Shown piece by piece: positions 24,149 through 33,380 of a stretch of DNA of 54,882 bases. Origin of the DNA: Nonomuraea cypriaca. Lineage in GTDB: Bacteria; Actinomycetota; Actinomycetes; Streptosporangiales; Streptosporangiaceae. The stretch's first letter is position 1; the number at the start of each line of letters is the position of its first letter. A program made the position numbers and the translations under genes. The notes beneath the pieces were generated by a model. The model saw only the letters and a list, made by a program, of their open reading frames with translations. It searched no databases and had not been told where the DNA came from. The DNA lies in contig NZ_JADOGI010000049.1 of assembly GCF_015645445.1 (NCBI RefSeq), forward strand, positions 1-54,882, given 5' to 3'.

Positions 24149-26775
24149 CGGAGCTCCTCGAAGAAGTCGGCCACGATCCGGGCCGCGGCGGTGCCCCGCT
24201 CGTCGGCGCACCACATCCTGCGGAAGGCCGCGTACCGGTCGGCGTAGGCGGCGTGGAGGTCGGGCAGCGCCCTGATCACGCTGATCAGCTCCTCAGTCGT
24301 GGAGACGCACGGGCCGGGCGCGATGGCGGGCAGGTCGTGGTAGACGCCGCGCTCGGACAGCCGGTAGTCGTCCCAGTCGTCGACGTAGAACACCATCGGC
24401 TTGCCGGTGATGGCGTAGTCGCACATCACCGACGAGTAGTCCGTCAGCAGCGCGTCCGAGGCCAGGATCAGGTCGTTGATCTCGGGATAGGAGCAGGCGG
24501 GGCGGACGAAGTGTCTGAGGTGCTCGGGCGGGTGGTAGCGCTCGACCGGATGCGTACGCAGCACCAGCACCCATTCGTCGGCCAGTTCGTCGGCCATCAG
24601 TTCCAGGTCGGCGCGTACCGACCGGCCGCTGCCCTTGGCCCAGTCCCGATATGTAGGCGCGTAGAGCAGGACCTTCCGCCCGAGCGGGATCTCCAGCCGC
24701 TCGCGCACGTCACCCGTGGCCGCACCCCTGACCAGGGCGTCGCATCGGGGGGTGCCGTACCGGTAGACCTTGCCCTCGTAGCCGTTGGACGGCAGGAACA
24801 GCCGGGAGAACTCCGCGCTCGGCGACACCAGCGCGTCCCAGCGGGCGACGGCGGCCCGCCACTGCCTGCGCGGCTTGTCGAAGTCGGCCCGCAGGTCGGG
24901 CGCGTCGAACCCGATCGACTTGATCCCCTGCCCGTGCCAGGTCTGCAGGTAGCGCGTGCCGCGCGGCTTCGGGTAGTCCAGCGGGAACCCGTGGCTGTCC
25001 ACCCAGATCCCGGCCCTGGCCATCGTCCAGACGTAGCGCCAGCTGCCCCGGCGCACCAGTCGTACGTCGCCGGGGAAGTTGCCGCGTCCCCTTGCCACCG
25101 ACCACACCACCTCGACCGGCAGCGAGCGCCGCCGCAGCTCCTCGTAGATCGCGCGCGGGCTGCCGCCGTAGCTCTTGCCGACGTCGGACTCGAACAGGGC
25201 CAGGTCCCCGCGCCGCGGGACCACCTTGATCAGCACCTTGTACGCCCGCAGCTTGTTCCTCGGCGTGTTGAACCGCTTGATCAGCCGCCGCCTGACCCGT
25301 CGCCACAGCGATCGCACGCCGGGGCCGGGCCGTACGCACAGGTAGGACGCGTACCCCTCGACCCGCACCGTGCCGCCGGGCAGCTCGATCGGCTCGACGC
25401 GCGGGTCGGCGATGAGCCGGTCGGTCGTCGTGTGCCCGTCGGAGGCCCGGGTGAAGCCGATGCGCGGATCGCATCTGCCCGAGGGCGTGAAGGTGACCTG
25501 GCTGACGTACCCGCCGTCGCTGGACGGCTCCGGCGTGATCGGGATCCGCCGGCCGCCGAGCTGCAGGAACGCCGTCCAGTCCAGCGGCAGCACACCGAAC
25601 GGGTCGAAGGTCCGCACGGTCATCCGCACCCGCTCGCCGTCCGAGACGATCCTCGACACCTCGTGCCGCAGCCTGGAGGCCGTGTAGGGCAACTCGGCCA
25701 TCCGCAGCTTCGTCATGTCCATGTACGGGGAGGCCGACGTGCCCCAGTACGTCCGCCCGTCGAGCTGCACCGCCGCCCGTGGCGGGGCCTTCGGCCCGGT
25801 GAGCGAGGCGGCCGCCACCCGCAGGTCCTCGGCCCGGTCGTCGAGGATGAGCCCGCAGCAGACCCGGTGCAGCGGCTCGATCCCGTCCAGCACCGTCGCA
25901 GGGATCTCCTCCAGGTAGGGCCGGACGATCGAGGCGAACTCCTTGACCCACACCAGGTCGCGCGCGGGCAGCGGGTTGAGGTAGACCCGCAGGTCCTGCC
26001 GCAGGAACCGGCGTTGCCTGTGCGGCACCAGGTCCTCGGCCCCGTACGCGCGCAGGAGGTCGTCGCTCTGCCTTGCGGCGATCAGCCGTTGCCGCACGTT
26101 GTCCAGGTCGTCGATGCTGAGCGAGATCGAGGTGTTCGTCCGTGCCCGGTGCCAGAGGTAGACCACCCACGGCACGACCGCGAACCTGCGTGAGACCGCG
26201 TACAGCTCCGCGGCGAAGACGTGGTCCTCGTAGTAGATGTCCTCGGGGAAGCGCAGCAGGTTGTCGCGCAGCCAGCGCACGTCGTAGATCTTGTTCGTGC
26301 TGAAGCAGTCGAGGAACAGCTCGGGCTCCTCCCGGATCCCCTCGACCACCCGCCGCCTGGCGAACAACGAGGGGTAGTACGGCAGCAGCCGCCCGTCCGA
26401 CTCGAACAGCCGCGAGATCTGGCCCGACACGAAGTCGGCCCCCGTCCGCTCGATCTCGGTGAGCAGGCTCTTGCACGCGTGCCTGGGCAACTCGTCGTCG
26501 CTGTCCAGGAACATCACGTACGGCGCGGCCGCCGCGTCCACCCCGTCGTTGCGCGGCGCGCCGCATCCTCCGCTGTTGACCTGTCTGCGCAGGTAACGGA
26601 CGCGCGGATCGCTCGCCACGAGCCGGGAGGCCACCTCGGGGGTCCCGTCCGTGCTGGCGTCGTCGGCGATGATCACTTCCAGGTCGTGCAACGACTGGCC
26701 GAGCACGGAACGTACGGCCCTCGGCAGGCGAGCCGCGTCGTTGTAAGAGATCACGACAACGGTGCAGTCCGGCAT
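24145..26775 (-). CDS. Bifunctional GT2 and TagF-like glycerophosphotransferase
   Basis: An 876-residue protein with three parts. Residues 1-230 form a GT-A glycosyltransferase (VVVISYNDAARL at 6-17, DSDD at 91-94). Residues about 340-490 are the beta-rich region also seen after the catalytic domain of two neighbours (here starting YWG at 343). Residues about 525-870 match CDP-glycerol glycerophosphotransferases (TagF family): QTWHGQGIKSIG at 611-622, LLYAPTYRDW at 703-712, DALLTDYSSVMCD at 774-786. Such enzymes build polyol-phosphate or teichoic chains. The fusion suggests a repeat unit of sugar plus phosphate-linked polyol. The start is the ATG at 26773-26775, with GGGGGGA upstream. Confidence 0.9.
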   Translation of the reverse strand: MPDCTVVVISYNDAARLPRAVRSVLGQSLHDLEVIIADDASTDGTPEVASRLVASDPRVRYLRRQVNSGGCGAPRNDGVDAAAAPYVMFLDSDDELPRHACKSLLTEIERTGADFVSGQISRLFESDGRLLPYYPSLFARRRVVEGIREEPELFLDCFSTNKIYDVRWLRDNLLRFPEDIYYEDHVFAAELYAVSRRFAVVPWVVYLWHRARTNTSISLSIDDLDNVRQRLIAARQSDDLLRAYGAEDLVPHRQRRFLRQDLRVYLNPLPARDLVWVKEFASIVRPYLEEIPATVLDGIEPLHRVCCGLILDDRAEDLRVAAASLTGPKAPPRAAVQLDGRTYWGTSASPYMDMTKLRMAELPYTASRLRHEVSRIVSDGERVRMTVRTFDPFGVLPLDWTAFLQLGGRRIPITPEPSSDGGYVSQVTFTPSGRCDPRIGFTRASDGHTTTDRLIADPRVEPIELPGGTVRVEGYASYLCVRPGPGVRSLWRRVRRRLIKRFNTPRNKLRAYKVLIKVVPRRGDLALFESDVGKSYGGSPRAIYEELRRRSLPVEVVWSVARGRGNFPGDVRLVRRGSWRYVWTMARAGIWVDSHGFPLDYPKPRGTRYLQTWHGQGIKSIGFDAPDLRADFDKPRRQWRAAVARWDALVSPSAEFSRLFLPSNGYEGKVYRYGTPRCDALVRGAATGDVRERLEIPLGRKVLLYAPTYRDWAKGSGRSVRADLELMADELADEWVLVLRTHPVERYHPPEHLRHFVRPACSYPEINDLILASDALLTDYSSVMCDYAITGKPMVFYVDDWDDYRLSERGVYHDLPAIAPGPCVSTTEELISVIRALPDLHAAYADRYAAFRRMWCADERGTAAARIVADFFEELR

Positions 26776-26866
26776 CCCACGTCCCCCCGCTGGTCCAACC
26801 CCGCGGAATGGGACTTTCCCCCTGCCTATAGGAAGTGTCCGGACTTGATTGAGTGTTTGCCGAAAA

Positions 26867-27547
26867 TCAGCGCGTAAGCCGACGAATCACCCAGATGATG
26901 ACCAGCAGCGCGACGAGTGCGCCCGCGATGGGCGCCGCCCGCTTCAGCAGCGGCTGACCGGCGACCTCCAGCAGGTCGAGCGCCTCCTCGTCGGGGGTGC
27001 GGGACGTGCGCAGCGTGCCCGTGGGGTGTACGTCCTCCTCCGGCGCGGGCACCGCGGCCAGGTGCCGCTCCTCCTCCTGCGGGGCCGGCTCCACGGTGGA
27101 CTCCGACAGCAGTTGGGCCAGGTTGCCGGCGAACTTGTCGATGAGCTTCGCGCCCACCTCGGCCATCACCCCACGCCCGAACTGGGCGGGCCGCCCGGTC
27201 ACGTTGAACGTCGTCTCCACGGTCACCGCCGTGGCCCCCTCGCTCGGCGTCATGCGCGCCCTGACCGTGGCTGAGGCCGTGCCCGAGCCCCTGGCCTCCT
27301 TGCCCGACGCCTGGATGGCGAGCGAGTGGGAGTCCTTGTCGACGTCCTCGAACCTGGCCGTGCCCTGGTAGGTCACCGTGATCGGCCCGACCTTGACCTT
27401 CATCCTGCCGGTGAACTCGTCGCCCTCGAAGACGTCCAGTGACGCCCCGGGCAGGCAGGGCGCGACCCGTTCGACGTCCAGCAGCACCGCCCAGGCCTGC
27501 TCGATCGGAACCGGAACAGTGAACTCGTGCTCGAACCGCATCGCCAT
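26867..27547 (-). CDS. coxG: CoxG-like SRPBCC protein with C-terminal membrane anchor
   Basis: Residues 1-145 of the 226 form an SRPBCC/CoxG domain (MRFEHEFTVPVPIEQAWAVL; APCLPGASL; VTGRPAQFGRGVM). An acidic linker (about 155-195) and one transmembrane helix (about 200-222: AAPIAGALVALLVIIWVIRR) follow. CoxG of mycobacteria tethers CO dehydrogenase to the membrane and delivers quinone to it. Here it is last in a coxS-coxL-coxM-coxG operon, 79 bp after coxM, and probably serves the same enzyme as membrane or quinone adaptor. The start ATG at 27545-27547 has AAGGAG eight bases upstream. Confidence 0.88.
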   Translation of the reverse strand: MAMRFEHEFTVPVPIEQAWAVLLDVERVAPCLPGASLDVFEGDEFTGRMKVKVGPITVTYQGTARFEDVDKDSHSLAIQASGKEARGSGTASATVRARMTPSEGATAVTVETTFNVTGRPAQFGRGVMAEVGAKLIDKFAGNLAQLLSESTVEPAPQEEERHLAAVPAPEEDVHPTGTLRTSRTPDEEALDLLEVAGQPLLKRAAPIAGALVALLVIIWVIRRLTR

Positions 27548-27626
27548 CGATCCGCTCCTTCTCCCGCTGACTGTGACACTACGTCGGGGCGGGGGCGCCC
27601 CGGAAGAGGCGCCCCCCTGCACGGAG

Positions 27627-28481
27627 TCAGGGTGATCCGGCCGCCGTGCGTACCGCGCGGTGGGTCAGGACCTCGGCCAGGTGCCTGCGGTAGTCAGGCT
27701 GGGCGTGCAGGTCGGCCGGTGGTGAGGTGCCGGCCGACGCCTCCCTGCAGGCCTGCCGTAGCCGGTCGCCCAGCTCCATGCCTTCCAGGGCCGCCTCGAC
27801 CGCGCGGGCGCGCAGCGGCGTCGGCCCCATGCTCGTCAGCCCGATCCTGGCCTCGGAGATCGTGCCGTTGGAACGCTTGACGGCCGCCGCCACGCCGACG
27901 ATCGACCACGCCTGCGCGGTCCTGTGGAACTTCTCGTAGTGGAAGCCCCAGCCTGTGCCCAGCTTCGGGATCTTCACCCCGACCAGGATCTCGCCCGTCC
28001 GCAGGGAGGTCTCCAGGTAGTCGACGAAGAACTCGGTGGCCGGGATCTCCCGCTCTCCGTCCGCCGACCCCGCCACGAACACGCCGTCGAGCGCCAGCAC
28101 CACGGCCGTCAGGTCGCCCGCCGGGTCCGCGTGCGCCAGCGACCCGCCGAACGTGCCCCGGTGCCTGATCGCCGGATCCGCCACCGTGGCCGCGGCCAGC
28201 GCCACCAGCGGGCAGCCGGCGGTCACCGCGCCGGAGCGCATGACCTCGTCGTGCGTGGCCAGCGCGCCGATGAACACGTGGTCGCCGCGATCGTGCACGC
28301 CCTTCAGCTCGTCCAGCCGCCCGACGTCGACCAGCATCGACGGGTACGCCAGCCGCATCCGCAGCAGCGGCAGCAACGACTGCCCGCCGGCCAGGACCTT
28401 GGCGTCCTCGTCCGAGGCCACCGCCTGGGAGGCCTCGGCCAGCGAGTCCGGACGTACGTAGTCGAACTGCGCGGGGATCAT
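27627..28481 (-). CDS. coxM: CoxM: FAD-binding subunit of molybdenum hydroxylase
   Basis: The 284-residue medium subunit passes electrons from the iron-sulfur centres to the acceptor through FAD. The FAD-binding loops AGGQSLLP (31-38) and TFGGSLAHADPAGD (around 113) are both present, and a CO dehydrogenase flavoprotein C-terminal domain follows. The ATG at 28479-28481 overlaps the coxL stop by four bases (ATGA). Confidence 0.9.
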   Translation of the reverse strand: MIPAQFDYVRPDSLAEASQAVASDEDAKVLAGGQSLLPLLRMRLAYPSMLVDVGRLDELKGVHDRGDHVFIGALATHDEVMRSGAVTAGCPLVALAAATVADPAIRHRGTFGGSLAHADPAGDLTAVVLALDGVFVAGSADGEREIPATEFFVDYLETSLRTGEILVGVKIPKLGTGWGFHYEKFHRTAQAWSIVGVAAAVKRSNGTISEARIGLTSMGPTPLRARAVEAALEGMELGDRLRQACREASAGTSPPADLHAQPDYRRHLAEVLTHRAVRTAAGSP

Positions 28482-30817
28482 CGCCGTACTCCTTCCAGTG
28501 CCCGCCAGATGCGTTCCGGGCTGCACGGCATCTGGATGTCGTTGATGCCGAGCGGGCGCAGGGCGTCCACGATGGCGTTCACGACGGCCGGGGTCGAGGC
28601 GATCGTGCCCGCCTCGCCGACGCCCTTGACGCCCAGCGGGTTGCTGGTCGCCGGCGTCTCGGTCCTGTCCAGGGTGAACGACGGCAGGTCCGCCGCCGAC
28701 GGCAGCAGGTAGTCGGCCATCGTCGTGGTCAGCAGGTTGCCCTCGGCGTCGTACACGGCCTCCTCGAACAGGGCCTGCGCCACGCCCTGCGCGATGCCGC
28801 CGTGCACCTGGCCCTCGACGATCAGCGGGTTCACCACCTTGCCGACGTCGTCGACCGCCACGTACGAGCGGATCTTCGCCATGCCCGTCTCCGTGTCGAC
28901 CTCGATCGCGCACAGGTGGGTGCCGTGCGGGAAGGAGTAGTTCTCCGGGTCGAACGTGGCCTCCGAGTCGAGCCGCGCCTCCACGCCCTCGGGCAGGTCG
29001 TGGGCCGTGAAAGCGGCGAAGGCCAGCTCCTGGATGGTCTTGCGCGACTCGGTGCCCCGCACCTGGAACGCGCCCGCCTCGAACTCCAGGTCGTCGGGGG
29101 AGCACTCCAGCACGTGCGCGGCCAGCCTGCGAGCCTTGTCCTTGACCTTGTCGCACGCCTTGAGCACCGCGACGCCGCCGATGACGAGCGAGCGCGACCC
29201 GTACGTGTCCATGCCCTTGTGCGCGATCGCCGTGTCGCCGTGCAGCACCGTGATGTCATCGAACGGCACACCGAGCGCGTCGGCCGCGATCTGGCTCCAC
29301 GACGTCACGTGTCCCTGCCCGTGCGGCGAGGTGCCGGTGATGACCTCCACCTTGCCCGTGGGCAGCATGCGCACCGCGCCGTGCTCCCAGCCGCCCGCCG
29401 CGTAGTTCGCCTCGCCGAGCAACCTGGACGGGGCCAGCCCGCACATCTCCGTGTACGTGCTGACGCCGATCCCGAGCTGCACCGGGTCGCCCCTGTCACG
29501 CCGGTCGGCCTGCTCGGCCCGCAGCTTGTCGTAGCCGAACAACGACATGGCCTTCTCCGTCGCCGCCTCGTAGTTGCCCGAGTCGTACGTCAGGCCGGAG
29601 ACGGTGGCGTAGGGGAACTCCTCGTGCTTGATCCAGTTGCGTTTGCGTACCTCCACCGGGTCCAGCCGGAGCTCCGCGGCCAGTTCGTTCATCATCCGCT
29701 CGATGGCGAACGTCGCCTCGGGGCGGCCCGCGCCGCGGTAGGCGTCCGTGGGCACCTTGGTGGTGAACACGCCCGTGCAGCCGAACTCGTAGGCGTCCAT
29801 CTTGTAGATCGCGTTGAACATGGACGCGCCGAGCATCGGGATGCCCGGCGTGATGAGCATCAGGTAGGCGCCCATGTCGGCCAGCAGGTCGACCTGAAGC
29901 CCGCGGATGCGCCCGTCGGCGTCGGCGGCCAGCCGCAGGTGCTGGATCTGGTCGCGGCCGTGGTGCACGGTCAGGTTGCCCTCGGAGCGGGACTCGGTCC
30001 ACTTGACCGGCCTGCCGAGCTTCCTCGTCAGCAGCAGGCACAGCACCTCTTCCGCGGTCACCTGCAGCTTGGAGCCGAACCCGCCGCCCACGTCGGGCGC
30101 GATCACCCGGATCTGGTGCTCAGGGATGCCGGTGACCACGGCCAGCATCACCCGCAGCACGTGCGGGATCTGCGTGGACGTGTAGATCGTGAAGCCGTCG
30201 CCGTCGTTGCCCGCCAGCACGGCCCGCGGTTCCATGGCGCTCGGGATGAGCCGCTGCTGGATGTACGTGCGGTCGATCACCACGGGCGCGTCCCTGAACG
30301 CGGCCTCGATGTCACCCGAGGTCGTCTTCATGGTGAACGCCTGGTTGCCCGACTCGTGCACCTTCGGGCTGCCCTCGGTGAGCGCCTCCTGCATGTCGAG
30401 CACCGGGGGGAGGGGCTCGTACTCGACGTCGATGGCGTCCAGGGCGTCGGCCGCGCGGTAGCGGTCGGTCGCGACCACGCAGGCCACCGCCTCACCGACG
30501 TAACGCACCTCCGCGACGGCCATCGGCGGGTGGTCGGGGACGACGGTGTTCTCGGTGACCGGCCACGCGCACGGCAGGCTGCCCTGCTCGGCCGCGAAGT
30601 CCTGCCCGCTGAACGCCGCCACGACCCCGGGCAGCTCCCGCGCCCCCGACACGTCGACCCTGGTGATCCTGGCGTGCGCCATCGGGCTGCGCAGGAACGT
30701 CACGTGCAGCATCCCCGGTTGCGAGAGGTTGTCCGTCCACCGCGTGCGCCCCGTCAGCAGCCTGGCGTCCTCTTTGCGCTTCCTCGGCCGTCCAACTTCG
30801 GCCTCCTGGATGGTCAC
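28478..30817 (-). CDS. coxL: Form II CoxL-like molybdopterin catalytic subunit
   Basis: A 779-residue xanthine dehydrogenase-family large subunit. It binds molybdopterin cytosine dinucleotide (GGGFGSK at 244-250) and has the late catalytic-glutamate region GVKGVGEAGT. The active-site loop reads AYRGAGR (359-365), the form II signature; true aerobic CO dehydrogenases (form I) have AYRCSFR. The gene order S-L-M is also form II. The substrate may therefore be something other than CO. The GTG start at 30815-30817 overlaps the coxS stop (GTGA). Confidence 0.88.
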   Translation of the reverse strand: MTIQEAEVGRPRKRKEDARLLTGRTRWTDNLSQPGMLHVTFLRSPMAHARITRVDVSGARELPGVVAAFSGQDFAAEQGSLPCAWPVTENTVVPDHPPMAVAEVRYVGEAVACVVATDRYRAADALDAIDVEYEPLPPVLDMQEALTEGSPKVHESGNQAFTMKTTSGDIEAAFRDAPVVIDRTYIQQRLIPSAMEPRAVLAGNDGDGFTIYTSTQIPHVLRVMLAVVTGIPEHQIRVIAPDVGGGFGSKLQVTAEEVLCLLLTRKLGRPVKWTESRSEGNLTVHHGRDQIQHLRLAADADGRIRGLQVDLLADMGAYLMLITPGIPMLGASMFNAIYKMDAYEFGCTGVFTTKVPTDAYRGAGRPEATFAIERMMNELAAELRLDPVEVRKRNWIKHEEFPYATVSGLTYDSGNYEAATEKAMSLFGYDKLRAEQADRRDRGDPVQLGIGVSTYTEMCGLAPSRLLGEANYAAGGWEHGAVRMLPTGKVEVITGTSPHGQGHVTSWSQIAADALGVPFDDITVLHGDTAIAHKGMDTYGSRSLVIGGVAVLKACDKVKDKARRLAAHVLECSPDDLEFEAGAFQVRGTESRKTIQELAFAAFTAHDLPEGVEARLDSEATFDPENYSFPHGTHLCAIEVDTETGMAKIRSYVAVDDVGKVVNPLIVEGQVHGGIAQGVAQALFEEAVYDAEGNLLTTTMADYLLPSAADLPSFTLDRTETPATSNPLGVKGVGEAGTIASTPAVVNAIVDALRPLGINDIQMPCSPERIWRALEGVRR

Positions 30818-31296
30818 GGCGTGCTCACCGCCTGTCCCATCTCCTGCGCGCCCCGGCGTACGGCACGCACGATGTTGCAGTAGCCGGTGCAGCGGCAGAG
30901 GTTGCCCTCCAAGCCCTGCCTGATCGTCTCCTCGGACGGCTCGGGGTCGTGCTTGAGCAGGTCTATCGCGGCCATGACCATGCCGGGCGTGCAGTAGCCG
31001 CACTGCAGCGCGTGCTCTTCGTGGAAGGCCTGCTGCATCGGGTGCATCGACCCGTTGACGCCCAGGCCCTCGATCGTCACGACGTCGCAGCCGTCGGCCT
31101 GCACGGCGAGGACGGAGCAGCTCTTGACGCTCTGGCCGTCCAGCATGATCGTGCAGGCACCGCAGTTGCTGGTGTCGCAGCCGACCGGTGTGCCGGTCTT
31201 GCCCAGTCGTTCTCTCAGTAGGTGGACGAGCAGGAGCCGAGGCTCGACGTCCTCCTCGTACGTGGTCCCGTCGACGGTGACGGTGATTCGGGGCAT
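30814..31296 (-). CDS. coxS: CoxS: [2Fe-2S] subunit of molybdenum hydroxylase
   Basis: The 160-residue small subunit carries both expected iron-sulfur clusters. The plant-ferredoxin type is held by Cys40, 45, 48 and 60 (CDTSNCGAC then C). The second is held by Cys99, 102, 134 and 136 (CGYC then CRC). It heads the operon, with the ATG at 31294-31296 preceded by GGGAGG. The 71 bp before the next gene end should contain the operon promoter, though I see no clear boxes. Confidence 0.93.
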   Translation of the reverse strand: MPRITVTVDGTTYEEDVEPRLLLVHLLRERLGKTGTPVGCDTSNCGACTIMLDGQSVKSCSVLAVQADGCDVVTIEGLGVNGSMHPMQQAFHEEHALQCGYCTPGMVMAAIDLLKHDPEPSEETIRQGLEGNLCRCTGYCNIVRAVRRGAQEMGQAVSTP

Positions 31297-31367
31297 ACGT
31301 CCTCCCTCAGGAGCAGGGGAAAGGCGGACACTCCCGACCGTACGCTTGTGCTATTCGCGGTCAAGGG

Positions 31368-31553
31368 TCACTTACCGCGAACCGCCCTCGCGATGATCGC
31401 AACCAGCCCCGCGAACGCCAATCCCAGCACCATGACGCCGATCAGGACCAGCGGATCCGTGATCGCGCGTGTTACCACCAAAATGCCCAGAACTACGAAC
31501 AACATGCCGCTGAGCAGCGCCATCCAGTCGGTCCTGTGGAGCTGCGTCTTCAT
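31368..31553 (-). CDS. Small two-helix membrane protein
   Basis: A 61-residue protein with two hydrophobic helices (about 9-28 and 33-54), a short turn with the sequence TRAITDP, and a basic C-terminus ending RAVRGK. No known family recognised. I chose the ATG at 31551-31553 because GGAG lies eight bases upstream. A GTG at 31593-31595 would add 14 residues and overlap the end of the PspC-domain gene. It follows that gene directly and is probably cotranscribed, so a role in the same envelope-stress module is likely (inference). Confidence 0.6.
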   Translation of the reverse strand: MKTQLHRTDWMALLSGMLFVVLGILVVTRAITDPLVLIGVMVLGLAFAGLVAIIARAVRGK

Positions 31554-31584
31554 GGCCTCACTCCGTTCGGCGGGCTCGGTCGCC

Positions 31585-33267
31585 TCACGCGGCACGTCGC
31601 ACCTCCATGTCGCCGACGCCGCCTCTCAGGTTGAGGACGATGGTGGACACCTCTCCCTTGGGCCGCAACTCCGGCTCCAGCACCTTGTCTCGCCGGATGT
31701 CCACGCCGCCGATGATCGACTGGTCCAGCTTGATGTCGCCGACCCTGTTGGAGGCGTGCACCTCCACCCTGACCGTCGGCGGCACGATCACGACCAGTTC
31801 GCCCACCGCGACCGAGGCGTTGACCGTGGTGCTCGCCCCCGGCGCCAGGACCAGCTCCGACAGGTCCAGCCTGCCGTCGCCGATGCCGACGTCGTAGAGT
31901 CTGCTCGTCTCCGCGAGGCTGAGCGGGCGCCAGGCGGACTCGCCGATGTTCCTCGGCACGCCGCCGAGCATCAGCCCGAAGCCCACGATCAGCACGATCG
32001 TGGTGCCCGCGGCCACGAGTCCGGCGCCGCGCCCCCACCAGGCCGCGACCAGCAGTCCGGCGCCGATGGTGATGAGCATGGCGCCGCCGACGATGGTCGG
32101 GCTCACTCCGGCGGCCGACCTGGCTTGGACCGCCACGACGATCCCTCCAATGATGAATGCCAGCAGGATGGTGATGACGCCGATGAACGACCTGGGCCGC
32201 TGCTTCTTCCCCCTCTTGGGGACCGGGGCGCCGTGCAGGACGGGGTCGTAGGGCGAGTAGCCCTCTCTCCGGGCCGGGTCCAGCGGCCGGTAGGGGCCCT
32301 TCGGCGCGAAGGGCTCGCCGTAGCTGGTGTAGTCGACCGCGGTCCTGGGCTGGGGCCGGTAGGCGGGCGGCCGGCGCGGCGGGACCGGGTGCTCGGTGGT
32401 CGGGGCGTCCGCGCCTGCCCGGTGCTCGGCGGGCACGGTCTCCGACGCGGCCGGGCTGTCCGACGCGGCCGGGCTGTCCGACGCGGCCGGGTTGTCCGGG
32501 GCGGCCGGGTTGTCCGGGGTCGCTGGGGTGTCCGGGGCGGCTGGGCGGTTCGGGTGCTCGGCGGTGACGGCGTGCGCGTCGGCCGGGATGTGCCGTCCGG
32601 GCTCGTCGGCCGGGAGGTCTCGCTCGGGCTCATCGGCGGGCTCGTGGGTGTGCTCTTCGCCGGCGAGCGGTGTGGGGACGTCCTCCATCGGCCGGCGGCC
32701 GGGAGGCTCAGGGAACCTGCTCGGTGCGGCCGTCGGCGCGGGCCGGACCGGGGGAGTGGGGCGTACGGGAGAGGTGGACTCGGGACCGGCGTGCGGCGGC
32801 GCCATCTCCTCCTCGCCCTCGCGCCTGCCCCGGGTGAGCCGCTCGGGCATCGAGCGGGCCAGCCCGAGCAGGTCCACCCCGCTGGCGTGGGCGGCCAGCA
32901 GCGACACGGCCAGGAACACGGCCACCACGAGCGTGCCCGTGCCGAGCCAGACCGTCGCCAGGTTGATCGCCAGCCCGAACGCCAGCACCGCCGTCAGCAG
33001 CGCCATCACGGCCTCGGCGTCGAAGTCGCGGCGGGTCCACTGCTCGATGATCCCTGGCCGGCCGTTCGGCTCCTTCATCAGCAGGAACGCCGCCAGATAC
33101 AGGAACAGTCCGACGCCCGAGCCGAACAGCAGCACGGCGAAGCCCACGCGGAAGACCACGGGGTCGATGCCGGTGTACCGCCCGAGGCCCGCGCACACTC
33201 CCATGAGGAAGCGTCCCTCGCTGCTGCGTCGCAGCACTCTGGGGGGACTGGGCGGAGCTTCTGTCAT
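31585..33267 (-). CDS. PspC-domain and LiaF-like membrane protein
   Basis: Of 560 residues, about 10-65 form a PspC domain (FLMGVCAGLGRYTGIDPVVF, then a helix). Two or three more helices follow to about 130. A long Pro/Ala/Glu-rich linker (about 140-355) contains an 18-bp in-frame repeat. Three further helices (about 360-440) come next. The C-terminal domain (VNASVAVGELVVIVPPTVRV) is like the exposed domain of LiaF/DUF2154-type proteins. PspC and LiaF relatives sense envelope stress and control a partner two-component system. This gene is divergent, by 113 bp, from a PspC-domain kinase. The start ATG at 33265-33267 has only a weak ribosome site. Confidence 0.82.
   Translation of the reverse strand: MTEAPPSPPRVLRRSSEGRFLMGVCAGLGRYTGIDPVVFRVGFAVLLFGSGVGLFLYLAAFLLMKEPNGRPGIIEQWTRRDFDAEAVMALLTAVLAFGLAINLATVWLGTGTLVVAVFLAVSLLAAHASGVDLLGLARSMPERLTRGRREGEEEMAPPHAGPESTSPVRPTPPVRPAPTAAPSRFPEPPGRRPMEDVPTPLAGEEHTHEPADEPERDLPADEPGRHIPADAHAVTAEHPNRPAAPDTPATPDNPAAPDNPAASDSPAASDSPAASETVPAEHRAGADAPTTEHPVPPRRPPAYRPQPRTAVDYTSYGEPFAPKGPYRPLDPARREGYSPYDPVLHGAPVPKRGKKQRPRSFIGVITILLAFIIGGIVVAVQARSAAGVSPTIVGGAMLITIGAGLLVAAWWGRGAGLVAAGTTIVLIVGFGLMLGGVPRNIGESAWRPLSLAETSRLYDVGIGDGRLDLSELVLAPGASTTVNASVAVGELVVIVPPTVRVEVHASNRVGDIKLDQSIIGGVDIRRDKVLEPELRPKGEVSTIVLNLRGGVGDMEVRRAA
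32441..32548. repeat. 18-bp in-frame minisatellite in the PspC-domain gene
   Basis: Six units (32441, 32459, 32477, 32495, 32513, 32531) encode a six-residue repeat of the form S/P-D-S/N-P-A-A. The first two are identical and the later ones drift. The repeat lengthens the linker between membrane segments without breaking the frame. Confidence 0.92.
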
Positions 33268-33380
33268 GACACCATCGTGGACCTACGAGCGGTGTGCCCG
33301 CATCCGGGACACCCCTGACCCGACCCGGGGGTTGTTCCCTGATGCCCGCATCGCCCGCGACGTGTGACTATGGCCATGCT

